DNA from: Purshia tridentata
Lineage: Eukaryota > Streptophyta > Magnoliopsida > Rosales > Rosaceae
Reading direction: 5' to 3'
DNA: 43,831 nucleotides
Assembly (NCBI GenBank): GCA_003254885.1
Contig: QANT01003047.1
Location: forward strand, 1 to 43,831
The notes under the pieces were generated by a model. It saw only the letters and a list, made by a program, of their open reading frames with translations, did not search any database and was not told the origin of the DNA. Positions 1-9,469 of the stretch are shown here, one piece after another (the stretch's first letter is position 1; each line of letters opens with the position of its first letter). The translations under genes and the position numbers were made by a program.

Positions 1-1010
1 TTGGGTCCGTTAGGAAGGTCTTGAGCTCACGAGTTCGTGGACATGCGGCATGGGTCGTTTAGAGTTATGGTTAGAAAGTTAAAAACGTGTTAAAGGACCC
101 AAAAGTTGACTTTTTAAATTATTAGGATTTCATAGTTGACTTTAACATGGTGACGTAGATCTCGACTCCACGAGTTCGTAGACACGTAGCATGCGTCATT
201 TGGAGTTACAGTTTGAGAAATACGGAGGTTTAAAGGGAGGGGCAAACTTGTAAATTAGGAGAAATGGCTTTTGATTTCCAGAATTTTCTGGAAATCTCTC
301 CCTCTCTCTCGTATTTTCCTCCCTCCCTCCCCCCACGCGCAGAAGAACACAGCCCCCTCCCTCCAGCCTGTTATTTCTCCTTTTCTCCTCTCCCCTGCGC
401 CACACCACCCCCACAATCCGGCCACCCAGCCCCTTTTGACGACACCTCCAGCCGCCGACCAGCCTCCCCAGCTGCTCCTCCAACCAACCCAGCCGCCTGC
501 ACGTGTGAAATTAGCGAAAAGCACCACAGACCCGCCAGCTTTTCCTCCAATTTCCGGCCAAGTCTTTCCCCCAACCTTCAAGGCTTTTGTTGGGCTTTTC
601 TTATCTAGGCAACGATCCCGAAACTCAGGGCGATCTGACGGAGGATCAAGACTAGGCTACTTCACAGTGAGTGGACTTCGCTTCCTAAACTATTTTTATG
701 AATTTAATGATTTAATTCATAGTTATATTTTGAGCTATTTGAGCCGTGATTTATTTAAATTAGAAATATTATTTGGTTCGCAAGTTTAGTTTATGGATTT
801 TCTTAAATAAGTTTCACTTAGACGTTGGGTTTGGAATTTGCTATATTGGATTTTATGCTTTGGCTAGACTTAAAGAAATTTTAATGTTTTCATGCTTGAG
901 TTTGAGAATATATTGGATTTCAGTGGGCTTTTGTGCCAAGGATTTATTAGTCGTGGTTTTTGGAGAAATGTTAAGTATTTTATATCTTGGGAAAAGAAAT
1001 TCTGAAGTTA

Positions 1011-1170
1011 TGGTTTCAAACCACCCTATTCAGTATCTCTCCAGATTATCAGATTGTATAGGTCTTTGGGACCCATCACGGCACACAATATGGTTTCAAA
1101 CCACCCTATTCAGTATCTCTCCAGATTATCAGATTGTATAGGTTTTTGGGACCCATCACGGCACACAAAT
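1011..1170. repeat. 80-bp tandem duplication inside the LTR-like unit
   Basis: Two nearly identical 80-bp copies, 1011-1090 and 1091-1170, each start with TGGTTTCAAACCACCC and end near GGCACACAA. They differ at only a few bases, so the duplication is recent relative to the unit. Confidence 0.9.
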
Positions 1171-1214
1171 AGGCTTTGGGCCGTGTGCTGGGATGCCTTG
1201 CCCTTTGGGGGTGA

Positions 1215-1415
1215 CCCTACGTGCACGTATGGCAGTTGTTGGCCCTACATGTGTATGACAGACTCCGGCTCTGCACATGTACGGCAGGATTATTGGCTCT
1301 ACATGTGTACGCTGCGCATGTATGGCAGGATTATTGGCCTTGCATGCGTACGGCAGGATTATTGGTCTTGCATGCGTACGGCAGGTTGTAGGCCTTGCGC
1401 ATGTATGGTAGGATT
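1215..1415. repeat. Minisatellite of about 28 bp
   Basis: Roughly six degenerate units of about 27-28 bp are built on GGATTATTGG followed by CTTGCATGCGTACGGCA. The best-preserved copies lie near 1326-1385. Each contains a GCATGYGTACGGC-type near-palindrome. Confidence 0.75.
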
Positions 1416-1643
1416 GGTGGATATTGGATTGGGTGAGAGTGTTCTTTTTATACCATTTACAAAGACAATTCTTGAGAATATACATTTCAGTTCTTATTTG
1501 ATATTTTGGGAGCCTGACCAGTTTTATCAATTTATCAGAGTTTTCAAAATGGATTTCAAACGCAGATTTTACATAGAGTTTTCAGTGGATTTTATGAAAG
1601 TGATTTTAAAACCGGGGGATTTTAAAGAAAGACGTGAGGCCTT

Positions 1644-2053
1644 GGTGCCAAGTTGTTTTTATAGTTTGCCATAGTCAAATGGATTATTATAATTTAAGTT
1701 TAAATGTTTCTTATCTTCGTCCACTCACCGAGTCTTCTCACTAGTTTTTCCTTTATGGTTGTCTTTAAATTTCCCCCCCAAGTTGTAGCAGTGGAGCGGT
1801 CGAGCCAAAGACGTCGAGGCAGTCTAGCGAACTTTTGAAATTTGTAGTAGGTGCCAAGTTGTTTTTATAGTTTGCCATAGTCAATGGATTATTATAATTT
1901 AAGTTTAAATGTTTCTTATCTTCGTCCACTCACTAAGTCTTCTCACTAGTTTTTCCTTTATGGTTGTCTTTAAATTTCCCCCCAGGTTGTAGCAGTGGAG
2001 CGGTCGAGCCAAAGACGTCGAGGCAGTCTAGCGAACTTTGGAAATTTGTAGTA
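1644..2053. repeat. 206-bp tandem duplication
   Basis: Copies 1644-1849 and 1850-2053 both begin GGTGCCAAGTTGTTTTTATA and end GAAATTTGTAGTA. They differ by scattered single-base changes and small homopolymer length differences. This is the third nested amplification in the same unit. Confidence 0.9.
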
Positions 2054-2336
2054 ACTAGCTAGCCTTGCAAACTTTATTTCTTTAATTAAACTTGTAGTAC
2101 TGTTCTGAAAATCTAGTTGAAAACTTATTCAGTTGGTTTGAATTTGTTAGGTTAGAGACCCCTTTTGTTGTGGTAGAGAAGCTGTTGTTTAGAAGTGTGT
2201 TTCACAGGTTTTCTAAGTAAGGGTTAGTCCAATTTTATGGGAGGTTCTGCCGAATTTTCGGTAGGATTTTCCTTGATATTGGATTCCCGCAGGATTATTC
2301 CGAGTTCCAGGGTGGAATTCGGAGACGGCCCTGTCA

Positions 2337-2577
2337 GTTTCTAAACTAATATATATTCATGTGGTTTAATTAGTAATACTTAGCGCCTGTAATATTTAAT
2401 TAGGGTCTATTTCATATGCCGTTTGAACAAAATAGAAATTTATGAGCAAATTTTCAATAACAGTGATAAAATAAACAAATTAGACAATACATTATATCTA
2501 TTCTACATGCCCTTAGTGTAAAATACTAATGAAGAATATAAATGTTAATAAATAAGTTAATTGATTTAATATTTTAC
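2337..2577. other. AT-rich flank, no feature seen
   Basis: AT-rich, stop-dense sequence between the LTR-like unit and the RPA1-like exon. If the exon is real, this is the first part of its next intron, cut off by the LTR-like unit. I see no second exon here. Confidence 0.4.
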
Positions 2578-2721
2578 TAATTTGTCCACCAAGATGTAAT
2601 GCAAACCGAAGAATTCAACTTCATAAGCAAAAGCCTTTGATCTCCATAACCTACAAACTCGAACTCTAATTTGCCTATTGGATTGAAATGGCAGTAGATC
2701 ACGCACTGGAACTTTTATCAT
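2578..2721 (-). pseudogene. Orphan first exon of an RPA1-like (DUF223-type OB-fold) protein
   Basis: Read on the minus strand, an ATG at 2721-2719 opens an uninterrupted 48-codon exon ending in LHYILVDKL directly before a GTAAAAT splice donor. The core IRVRVCRLW followed by an LHxILVD strand is typical of the first OB-fold of plant replication-protein-A large-subunit-like genes (RPA1/DUF223), which bind single-stranded DNA. Only this exon is visible: no continuation is seen before the LTR-like unit 241 bp downstream. The gene is therefore probably truncated by insertion, or the exon was carried here by a transposon. Plant genomes hold many such fragments, and Helitrons can also carry RPA-like genes, so the source is open. 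The exon has no internal stop. Confidence 0.6.
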
Positions 2722-3905
2722 TGAAACAACAATCTATAAATACAATTGAATGTTAATTAATACAAAAAGTACAATATATATAAATAAAGTGTGAACAGAT
2801 ATTTATACAAAGTACATTATTAATATTAACCTGGCACTAAATTTTGTAATACATCTTTATAAACAATGTTCTTAGTGTATTTGTTTGGCATTTCCGTAAC
2901 AATTCCTAGAAGGAGAAAATGTGTAAAAAATATTGTATCATTACAAACACAACAACATTAAAAGTTCTAAATTAAATTCAACAAAGAAGAAGACATACTC
3001 TGTCTTTTCCTTTGATGAAAGGCTCTATTTGTAGGATTTGAAATGAATGAAGAAATCAGACCTCCGTTAGCAGAACAAGTTTTATTTGGATTGCAATTTA
3101 ACCCATGAAAACAAATTTGTCCTAGTCTAATGCAACCTCATTAATACTAAATGAATGAAGAAATCAGACCTCCGTTAGCAGAACGAGTTTTATTTGGATT
3201 GCAATTTAACCCATGAAAACAAATTTGTCCTGGTCTAATGCAACCTCATTAATACTGTCGAGTTTATGAGGCACCATTTTTTTTTTTTGACCACTACTGA
3301 GAGAAGCAGCATCAAAATCAGACCTAACATCTATTTTCATATCATTAGAAACATGTGAATCATGATCCATTGTCATTACAAAACCTCTTTCAAATAGCCT
3401 GATTTTTTTCCTCATGACATAAAATAAGAAATGTCTGAAACAGAAAAATCGCAACCAACAAAAAAATATACACACACAAAAGACACAAATTAAAAAAATG
3501 ACCTAAAAAATTAAAATAACATCATACATTGATTAAATAGAGCATATGCATATATCCACTAACTAACAGGTATTAAATTACAAAATAATGTAGAAAATAT
3601 ATAAAAAATAATAAATTAATAGAATAGGAATATTGAAAAAATGTATATATTAATATTTAAACCTATTAGCAAACAACAGCAAGGATAAGGTCTACTAGTA
3701 ACCAAAGCAAGACACCAACAAAAGTAACTTAGCAAAATATGCAAATAATAAAGCTTAGATTGTTACAGTTTACAATACCATATATGCGTAATTACTATAG
3801 CAAATACTAAAATAATAGTAATATGATAATCTAAAGTAAAATAGTATTAATACAGTTTACAATACCATACATGCGTAATTACAATACCGAACCACAATCA
3901 GAGGA
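2722..3905. other. AT-rich intergenic stretch with short duplications
   Basis: Very AT-rich. Apart from the 108-bp duplication at 3041-3256, a 28-bp phrase (starting ACAGTTTACAATACCATA) occurs twice, near 3765 and 3855. A minus-strand open frame at 3206-3475 runs through the duplicated block but matches nothing I recognise. The right edge changes abruptly into integrase coding sequence. Confidence 0.5.
3041..3256. repeat. 108-bp tandem duplication
   Basis: Copies 3041-3148 and 3149-3256 both start AAATGAATGAAGAAATCAGA and end CATTAATACT. I see only two substitutions between them (ACAAG/ACGAG and CTAGT/CTGGT), which implies a young duplication. Confidence 0.93.
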
Positions 3906-4354
3906 CCAATCGGAGAATCACCTTTTTCTCTTACTTATGGAATTGAAACTGTTATCCCCACGGAGATCAGGTTGCCAACCATGAGGACCTTTTAGGTGGA
4001 AAACGAAGAACTCAATACAGCGCACCTTCGACATTCACTCGATCTCTCCGAAGAAAAGAGAAAAACAGTGTCAATCCGATTGGCAAACTATCATAACTTG
4101 GTGGCGCATTATTTCAATCAGAAGGTGTGGTTCAAAACCTTTAGGATGGGAGATTGGGTTTTGAAAAGAATAATGGACCAAGGGCCCAGATCAAGAGACC
4201 TCCCAGAGTCAAGGAAGTTTGAAAAATTTAGGAAGGCCCTTACGAAGTCATTGCAATCTTCAGTAAAGGCACATATCGACTTCGAGAACTTTACACCAGA
4301 AAGGACTTGTCGAGACCCTGGAACTGTATTCATTTAAGAAAATATTATGTTTAA
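3906..4354 (+). pseudogene. Ty3/gypsy integrase C-terminal fragment, broken
   Basis: The frame from 3906 reads GESPFSLTYG, the conserved end of the gypsy integrase core. An in-frame TAG at 3993-3995 interrupts it, after which a frame with LANYHNLVAHYFNQKV and RMGDWVLKR matches the GPY/F-type C-terminal region (typically RxFxxGDLVLR). A frameshift near 4220-4235 moves the rest into the next frame, which keeps GPYEVIAIFSKGTYRL and SRPWNCIHLRKYYV before a TAA at 4352-4354. These are the usual closing motifs of gypsy pol. Integrase inserts element cDNA into host DNA. With one stop, one frameshift and no catalytic core, this copy cannot act. Confidence 0.85.
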
Positions 4355-4530
4355 ATTTATTATCTAATTTTTACATGCACACTTCTTCCTTTGGCAGTAG
4401 GGAGCATGGCCTTGAAATGTTAGAACAAATTTTCAGTTCAAGAAAATCTAGGTTGAACTTTTTAAAAGAAAAGAATTTGAAATTTTATAATTTTATATCC
4501 AAGTGGCATGGAAAAACCTGATAAACATCA

Positions 4531-5108
4531 ATACCTTCGAGTGAAGGCACAAAGCCTTTAGTAACAAACTAGATCTAAGGCTCAAGGCTTCGAAATATCG
4601 ATTTGGAAAATTAATCGCATCGAAACCCTCAAACGAAGGCACAAAGCCTCTAGTAACAAACTGAACCTAAGGCTCAAGGCTTCGGAATTTCAATCCAGAA
4701 AGTTGATCGGATCGAAACCTTCGAATGAAGGCACAAAGCCTCCAGTAACGAACTGGACCTAAGGCTTAAGGCTTCGAAATTTCTATCCGAAAAATTGATC
4801 ACATCGAAACCTTCGAATGAAGGCACAAAGCCTCCAGTAACGAACTGGACCTAAGGCTTAAGGCTTTCAATCCGAAAAATTGATCGTATTGAAACCTCCG
4901 AACAAAGGCACAAAGACTCCAGTAACGAACTGGACCTAAGACCCAAGGCTTCAAAATTTCGATCTGCAAAAATTTCAACATTGTTGCCTCTGAACAAAGG
5001 CACAAAGCCGCCAGTAACAAACTAGACCAAAGGCTCAAGGCTTTGGAATTTTAATGATCCAAAAAGTTTCAAATCGAAACCTTCAACTGAAGGTACCAAA
5101 ACTTGGAA
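4531..5108. repeat. 92-bp tandem array, about seven units
   Basis: Units carry a GAAGGCACAAAGCC-type core at 4543, 4635, 4727, 4819, 4904, 4996 and 5089. Spacings are 92, 92, 92, 85, 92 and 93 bp, so one unit lost 7 bp. Each has GTAACRAACTRGACCTAAGG and CAAGGCTTCGAAATTTC phrases. The array sits between the integrase end and the antisense frames, the position where some Tat elements amplify tandem repeats. Confidence 0.93.
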
Positions 5109-5507
5109 ACTTTGAAAAACCAAACACTTGTTTCTTTTATTTGAATTTCTTTCGAAAGGGAAAATACAAAAAGGAAGCACTAGCTACCCAAAGTTATTTA
5201 AAAAAAACAATATAACAAAAATCCCTAAAAAAAACCCCTTCGATAAATTAATCAAACCTCTCTTCGATAAACCAATCGAACCTTAGGCCTACTAGTGGAT
5301 CATAACCTACTCATCCAAACCATCCCAATCCAAACCTAGAAAGATGTTTCAGGCCCTGGATTTGAAAAAATCACCTCCTTGAGTAAAACCATTTTTGAAA
5401 CCTGAAGAATGAGCTACTACAGTGACGCGGTGAGCTTCATGCAAAAGCACATTCAAACGGTTGACTTCTTGAGGAACAACCGACAATTCACGCTGTGCCA
5501 TTCAAGA
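5109..5507. other. Non-coding linker in the retroelement
   Basis: AT-rich linker between the tandem array and the minus-strand frame. The minus strand keeps short helix-like coding stretches near 5400-5500 downstream of the stop at 5508, possibly the decayed C-terminus of the antisense ORF. No other feature is seen. Confidence 0.35.
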
Positions 5508-5861
5508 CTAACTAAGGGGTGATCCACACTCGAGCTTCTCCTCAAAGGGCTCTCGAACACGATGACGATTGATCGGGGAGGGCGAACGAAACGAGCCAGA
5601 CACATTTCGACCCTCAAATTTACGCACAGGCGACGAAGGACCATATCTCCCCTGCTCACGCCGCATTTCCACCTTACCAGATTTGGTTCGCGACTTAGCA
5701 ATCGAGTCAGCAACCTTGGAAACAGATGAACCTGGGGAATCCATGGAGATAGGAATAGAAATCCCAGGAGTAGTGGTGGAACTTCTTTTTGTGTCAGAGC
5801 ACAACTTGAGATGGAGCCTGACTTTGCGTCCCATAATCGCTTGGGAATGAGGGGTGCTCAA
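5508..5861 (-). CDS. Second antisense ORF of the Tat element, function unknown
   Basis: A 117-codon minus-strand frame starts at 5861 (a second ATG, MGRKVRLHLKL, lies 9 codons in). It is rich in Ser, Arg, Lys and Pro, with a basic stretch (KSRTKSGKVEMRREQGR) in the middle. On the same strand a TTTATAAATA box lies at about 5917-5927, some 60 bp upstream, so the frame could have had its own promoter. I recognise no domain. It lies on the same strand as the larger antisense frame, so it may be a second extra ORF or a 3' exon of the first. It could also be a chance open frame in a decayed region. Confidence 0.35.
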   Translation of the reverse strand: MSTPHSQAIMGRKVRLHLKLCSDTKRSSTTTPGISIPISMDSPGSSVSKVADSIAKSRTKSGKVEMRREQGRYGPSSPVRKFEGRNVSGSFRSPSPINRHRVREPFEEKLECGSPLS

Positions 5862-6151
5862 GAATCAATATAGGAAGCACAATCTCGAAGGACTCAAACC
5901 AAAGACTTAAAGACTAGGTATTTATAAAGAGAAACGCTCAAAAATTCGAGGATAATGTTTGTTAATTACATCTAAAATTTCAAACTCACAAATCAGATAT
6001 GGCAAGTAGAAGATAAGGATAAGATAATTGAAATACGGATGAAACGATAAACTTAAATAAAGTTTTAATTTAAACAAATATCCAAGAAGCAAAATACAAA
6101 ACGTGAGTAAATATTAACACTAAGCCAGAAAAAAAAAAAGAAAAGATCAGC

Positions 6152-8302
6152 CTAAGTAGATGGCTTGATAGTCGAAGCTTCAACTTTCTCAATGTTTGAA
6201 TCCGAAGGCGTTGGCTGAACGGGAACATTCACCTCAGCCACAACATCTGCCTCGCTCAAAGAAGGACTAGAAGCAAGAGTAGGATTACCCGACAGCATCC
6301 CCAGGAAGTATTCATAGGGTTCGGAGAGACATTGCTGCTCATCCACTACCTCCGGACCGGCATAAAGACGATGTTCATCTGGATCTGCCCTTTGCACCCA
6401 ACCAAGTCGAAAGAAGCAAGCTCGATCGATCTTTATCAACGACTGGCAGTCATCAAACTCTGCCTGACGTTCAGCTTTTTTTAGCTTCAAGCTCCTTATC
6501 CAACTCGATCGTTCAAGCTCTCTGCCCTTCTAGCTCCTTCTGAGCATTCTCGAAGTTTTGAACATGGAGATCCCTGTCTTCTTCAACTCGGCACCTACCC
6601 GCATTGGCTTCAAAAATTTCCTTATTCGGCTAAGATCTTAGCAAATTTCTTGACGGTCGCCTCTCTCTTCTCTCTTTCCGACCGAACCTCATGCCTCATT
6701 GCAAGTAGGCGGCTGGTCATGTTCACATTCAGCATATTGATCTGCCAGTAGACAACAGAAATCAGGATTAGGAGTACTGAAGTATAAGAAAGAGCAAACG
6801 AGGGGTCTTTTTGTTTAGAACTCACAGTGTAGTTAGCGACGTAAGAAGCAGAAATGAGCATCAAATCAGACATTTGAGCCACACTAGCAGCATCTCGGGG
6901 AAGCACACATCCCTTCATAATCGCTATCGAAGAGCCTTCATCGTGAGTTCCTGAATCACTCACCAAGACGTGAGATCCGTCCGGCTTCTTCAAATTAGGG
7001 ACAAATTTGAGAGGCACAGAGTCGGAAAGAGAAACTCCGGAAATCGAAGCAGCAGGAGGAGATTGAGGAAGAGGAGCCGTTGTATGACTAACTTCCTTTG
7101 GAGCCTCGACCCTTACATCTCGATTAGCCGAACAACTCCGACTTGATTCTCGGGGCCTTTTGCTTCGATGAAGCCTTGGTTTCAGCCTTTTTCCTCTTCT
7201 TCTCGAGGATCAGATCCGAAGCAAGTTAAAGTTTCCTTCGTTGCATAACTACTTCCTCAGCGTCAGAAGTTGTGTTTTCAGAATTGATGGATAGAACCTT
7301 CGGTTGAGCCACGAACCGAGCCTTCAACTCTTCAATCCTCTTCCTTTATTCCACAGTCAACTCCAAATCCATCGACCTTGCGATCAAGCCACCAATGAAG
7401 TCACAGGGGGTGAATCTTTTGAAACCCGATTTGTTGGCTTCGGAATAAGGGGCATAAATAATTGATTGGCAGTCATTGCTAATTCTAAGAGGCAGGTTAA
7501 AGGTAGAGAACCAATCCACTTCGTGCTTAGGATTATTTAGTTCAAAGTGAGCCCGGATTGCAAGAAGCAGATTGTGGACGAGTCTGGCCTCAGTGTAGCA
7601 AGATTTTTCTGGAAAAAAGAAAGGCAAGACATAAGAAATGAGCAGACATTGGCAGACCACATCAATTGCCAAATTTTTATAGTCATCAAACTGAGGGATA
7701 CCAGGGTTATGAGAAAACCGAGTAAGGAGAGGAACATTCGCCAACTCGGGAGCAGCCCACGCACCAATCACCATTACTGGCCTGGTTTTCCAGCCACAGT
7801 GAAAGGTGGGTCGATCATGAAACAACCTGGGAGCCTCGGGTCTAGGAGTAAAATAATAGGTACAGGAGCCATCCAACTCATTGACTTTACTCCACTTATA
7901 ACTAAAGAAGAAATCCACAAACCCTAAAGCCGCCCTCGCAGAAAGACCAAATCCTAGAAGAGCAAAGATGAGTTAAAAGTAGCTGGGGTTCATCTGAAAG
8001 GGATGAACACCCATTTTGTTGAAAATAACATGAAAAAGTGGATGCAATGAGAATCAAACATACTGGAGCGAATCCACAAAAACAACCAGAGATCCCTACA
8101 GAATTCCCTCTCCAATAACCACATTGCAGTTATATGGGAGATGTTCGATTTTGACACCCATCGGAAGGTCACTTTCTCTAGCTAAGTTCTTAATTTGCTC
8201 AGAGGTCGGTTCCCAAAAGTGTACAAGCCTTGTGAGATTACCCATTGCAAGAAAATTTGTAGTGAGAAATAAAGATACTTGAGCAATGAGAACGACAAGC
8301 AA
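6152..8302 (-). pseudogene. Broken large antisense ORF of a Tat-type element (transposase_28/PMD-like)
   Basis: Minus-strand coding runs from about 8302 to 6152 in pieces. The first two pieces (8302-8096 and 7918-7346) share one frame, separated by in-frame stops including a TAG at 8098-8096. The second piece has a globular look (WKTRPVMVIGAWAAPEL, then FNLPLRISNDC). Frameshifts follow: 7017-6622 holds an amphipathic helix (SEREKREATVKKFAKILAE), and 6490-6152 holds a Lys/Glu-rich start and an acidic, Ser/Pro-rich tail ending in a TAG. This order resembles the putative gypsy-type transposon proteins (Pfam PF04195-like) that some plant Ty3/gypsy elements encode antisense to pol. Their function is unknown. 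Family assignment is from memory. Confidence 0.55.
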
Positions 8303-8489
8303 CGATCGAGGGTAAGAACTTGAAAACCCACAAGGAGAAATGAGAGGAAATGAATTGGTAACTTCAAAGCTCAGAACGAAAAACCCAGAAGCGATGAAAA
8401 AGGAGGTTGAGATATGGATAATGAACGCAAGTCTGATTGGCTAGAAGTGAACAAACAAATTTGAAACTTGAAAGGAAAACTCAAGCGGA

Positions 8490-9087
8490 GTGCCTGAAAA
8501 ACTAAAAGGCGCCATAATGTGAAAACCGTCGTTTCCCCCTCTCACCAACCCAAACGAGACACGTAGAAGAGGGAGGAGGGAAATGGGGCATTGTGGGTTC
8601 CAAAATAACAGGCCCAAATTCAAGATAAAACCTAAACTCTTTTGAGTAATGTAAGAAATGCCCAAAGTAACATGATGTACCTAATGGGCCAAACAAAAAA
8701 CAAAGGCTAAGACTAGGAATGTGGTTGGAATGTGGGAAATCCACCAGTAACCAAAAAAAAATTACCTACCCCAAATTTAGTGCACGTACAGCATGGGAAG
8801 GTTGGGACGTGACAACATGGGAGAGGTATTTTATCTTCCCTAAGCATGCTATAAAAAGAGAGAATAGTATGACCAAAAGGTAAGGCAATCAAACCAAGAA
8901 TTTACTATAGCAATCAAGTTAGACACTTGCTCATTGAGGCATTGGAGTGTAATTTCAGGTAAACTCCTCCATTCACATTGGAGCGAACGAGAATTTCAAG
9001 GAAGAATTCAAACCCAATTCTAGTTATTCTATTAAGGTAAGATTGATTGAATTATTGTTGATTAAAGTTTAAGATCCAAGCTTTTAA
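8490..9087 (+). mobile_element. 3' LTR of the Tat-type element (approximate ends)
   Basis: A TATA box (TATAAAAAG, 8850-8858) is followed by a leader and then GGCATTGGAGTGTAATTTCA at 8938-8957 and AGGTAAACTCC. This resembles the GGCATCGGAGTG...GCAGGTA signature common near the U5 of Tat-type LTRs, and the same signature recurs on the minus strand near 43606-43628. Purine-rich DNA (about 8468-8490) precedes the LTR and could be the polypurine tract. The right end is placed at TTTTAACA. Both ends are uncertain by tens of bases. Confidence 0.5.
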
Positions 9088-9200
9088 CATCAACAACAAG
9101 AGCATCATAAACCCAAATATGATGCTATAAAATATGTATACTAGCTACTGCTGGCTGATCAAATATTGGCTAATAGGAATAAGATTATATATTATTGTAC

Positions 9201-9469
9201 TTGTTCAATTCTGTGCCTATGAATGGCTACATTCTTTGTCAACAAGTTGTTCTTGAGCTCAACTATGACTGTGTCTCCCTGCTAAGCAAAAATGGTGGGT
9301 CCTGGAGTTTTGCCATTAATGGTTATAACCAATTTCTTGAAACAGTCAGGGGACTTGTACTCATACTTCCCTTCCCATTTGTAATGCCTAATTCTACCCT
9401 CAACTATTGGAACCTTAAAAACCAAACACAAGAACAAACAAAAAGTTAGCAACTTAAAAACAGAACCAT
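9201..9469 (-). pseudogene. L-ascorbate oxidase first-exon pseudogene
   Basis: On the minus strand an ATG at 9469-9467 starts a hydrophobic leader that needs a one-base shift to join the main frame (FCLFLCLVFKVPIVEG). Then follow RIRHYKWEGKYEYKSPDC, ITINGKTPGPTI and QGDTVIVELKNNLLTKNVAI, the first cupredoxin domain of plant ascorbate oxidase, an apoplastic multicopper enzyme that oxidises ascorbate. An in-frame TAG at 9284-9282 breaks it, and the copper-ligand motif HWHG has become HRHR. The exon ends ATTGAACAA before a GT at 9200, where this gene family usually has its first intron. No later exon is present, because the retroelement LTR begins about 110 bp further on. The fragment is dead. 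Confidence 0.85.

Larger units (their letters stand above)
1..2336. mobile_element. Long LTR-like unit of a retrotransposon, 5' end outside the window
   Basis: The block ends in CCCTGTCA at 2336, followed by AT-rich DNA of different character. It has no sustained credible coding frame, but contains a C-rich leader-like stretch (about 295-600) and several internal duplications, as seen in large plant gypsy LTRs. Direct repeats of about 58 bp lie near 23-80 and 161-218, sharing CACGAGTTCGT. Because the left end is missing, the TG start and target-site duplication cannot be seen, so LTR identity is inferred from the CA end, composition and duplicated structure. It could instead be the terminal part of another long repeat. 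Confidence 0.45.
3906..9087 (+). mobile_element. Degenerate 3' half of a Tat-lineage Ty3/gypsy retrotransposon
   Basis: The order is integrase C-terminus (+ strand), tandem array, antisense coding frames (- strand), then an LTR with TATA box and conserved U5-like motif. This is the layout described for Tat-lineage plant Ty3/gypsy elements such as Grande, RIRE2 and Retand, which carry extra antisense ORFs and, in some, tandem repeats between pol and the 3' LTR. The 5' LTR, gag, protease, RT and most of the integrase are absent, so this is a 5'-deleted relic. Boundaries are approximate: the left edge is where integrase homology begins, and the right edge is a TTTTAACA end that I could not confirm with a target-site duplication. 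Confidence 0.65.

Noticed and set aside
264..789. Two overlapping Pro/Ser-rich open frames on + and several on -
   Set aside because: They arise from C-rich, low-complexity DNA in the LTR-like leader; all frames are open in both directions and none has protein character.
1054..1674. 206-codon + frame
   Set aside because: It runs through the 80-bp duplication and the 28-bp minisatellite; length is a by-product of the repeats.
3206..3475. 89-codon minus frame with MDHDSHVSNDMKIDV
   Set aside because: It overlaps the duplicated block and I could not tie it to a known family, splice site or neighbour exon.
4531..5108. 92-bp array considered as a coding repeat protein
   Set aside because: 92 is not a multiple of three and the units carry stops in all frames; it is a non-coding tandem array.
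9195..9449. 84-codon + frame
   Set aside because: It is the antisense shadow of the ascorbate oxidase exon remnant.
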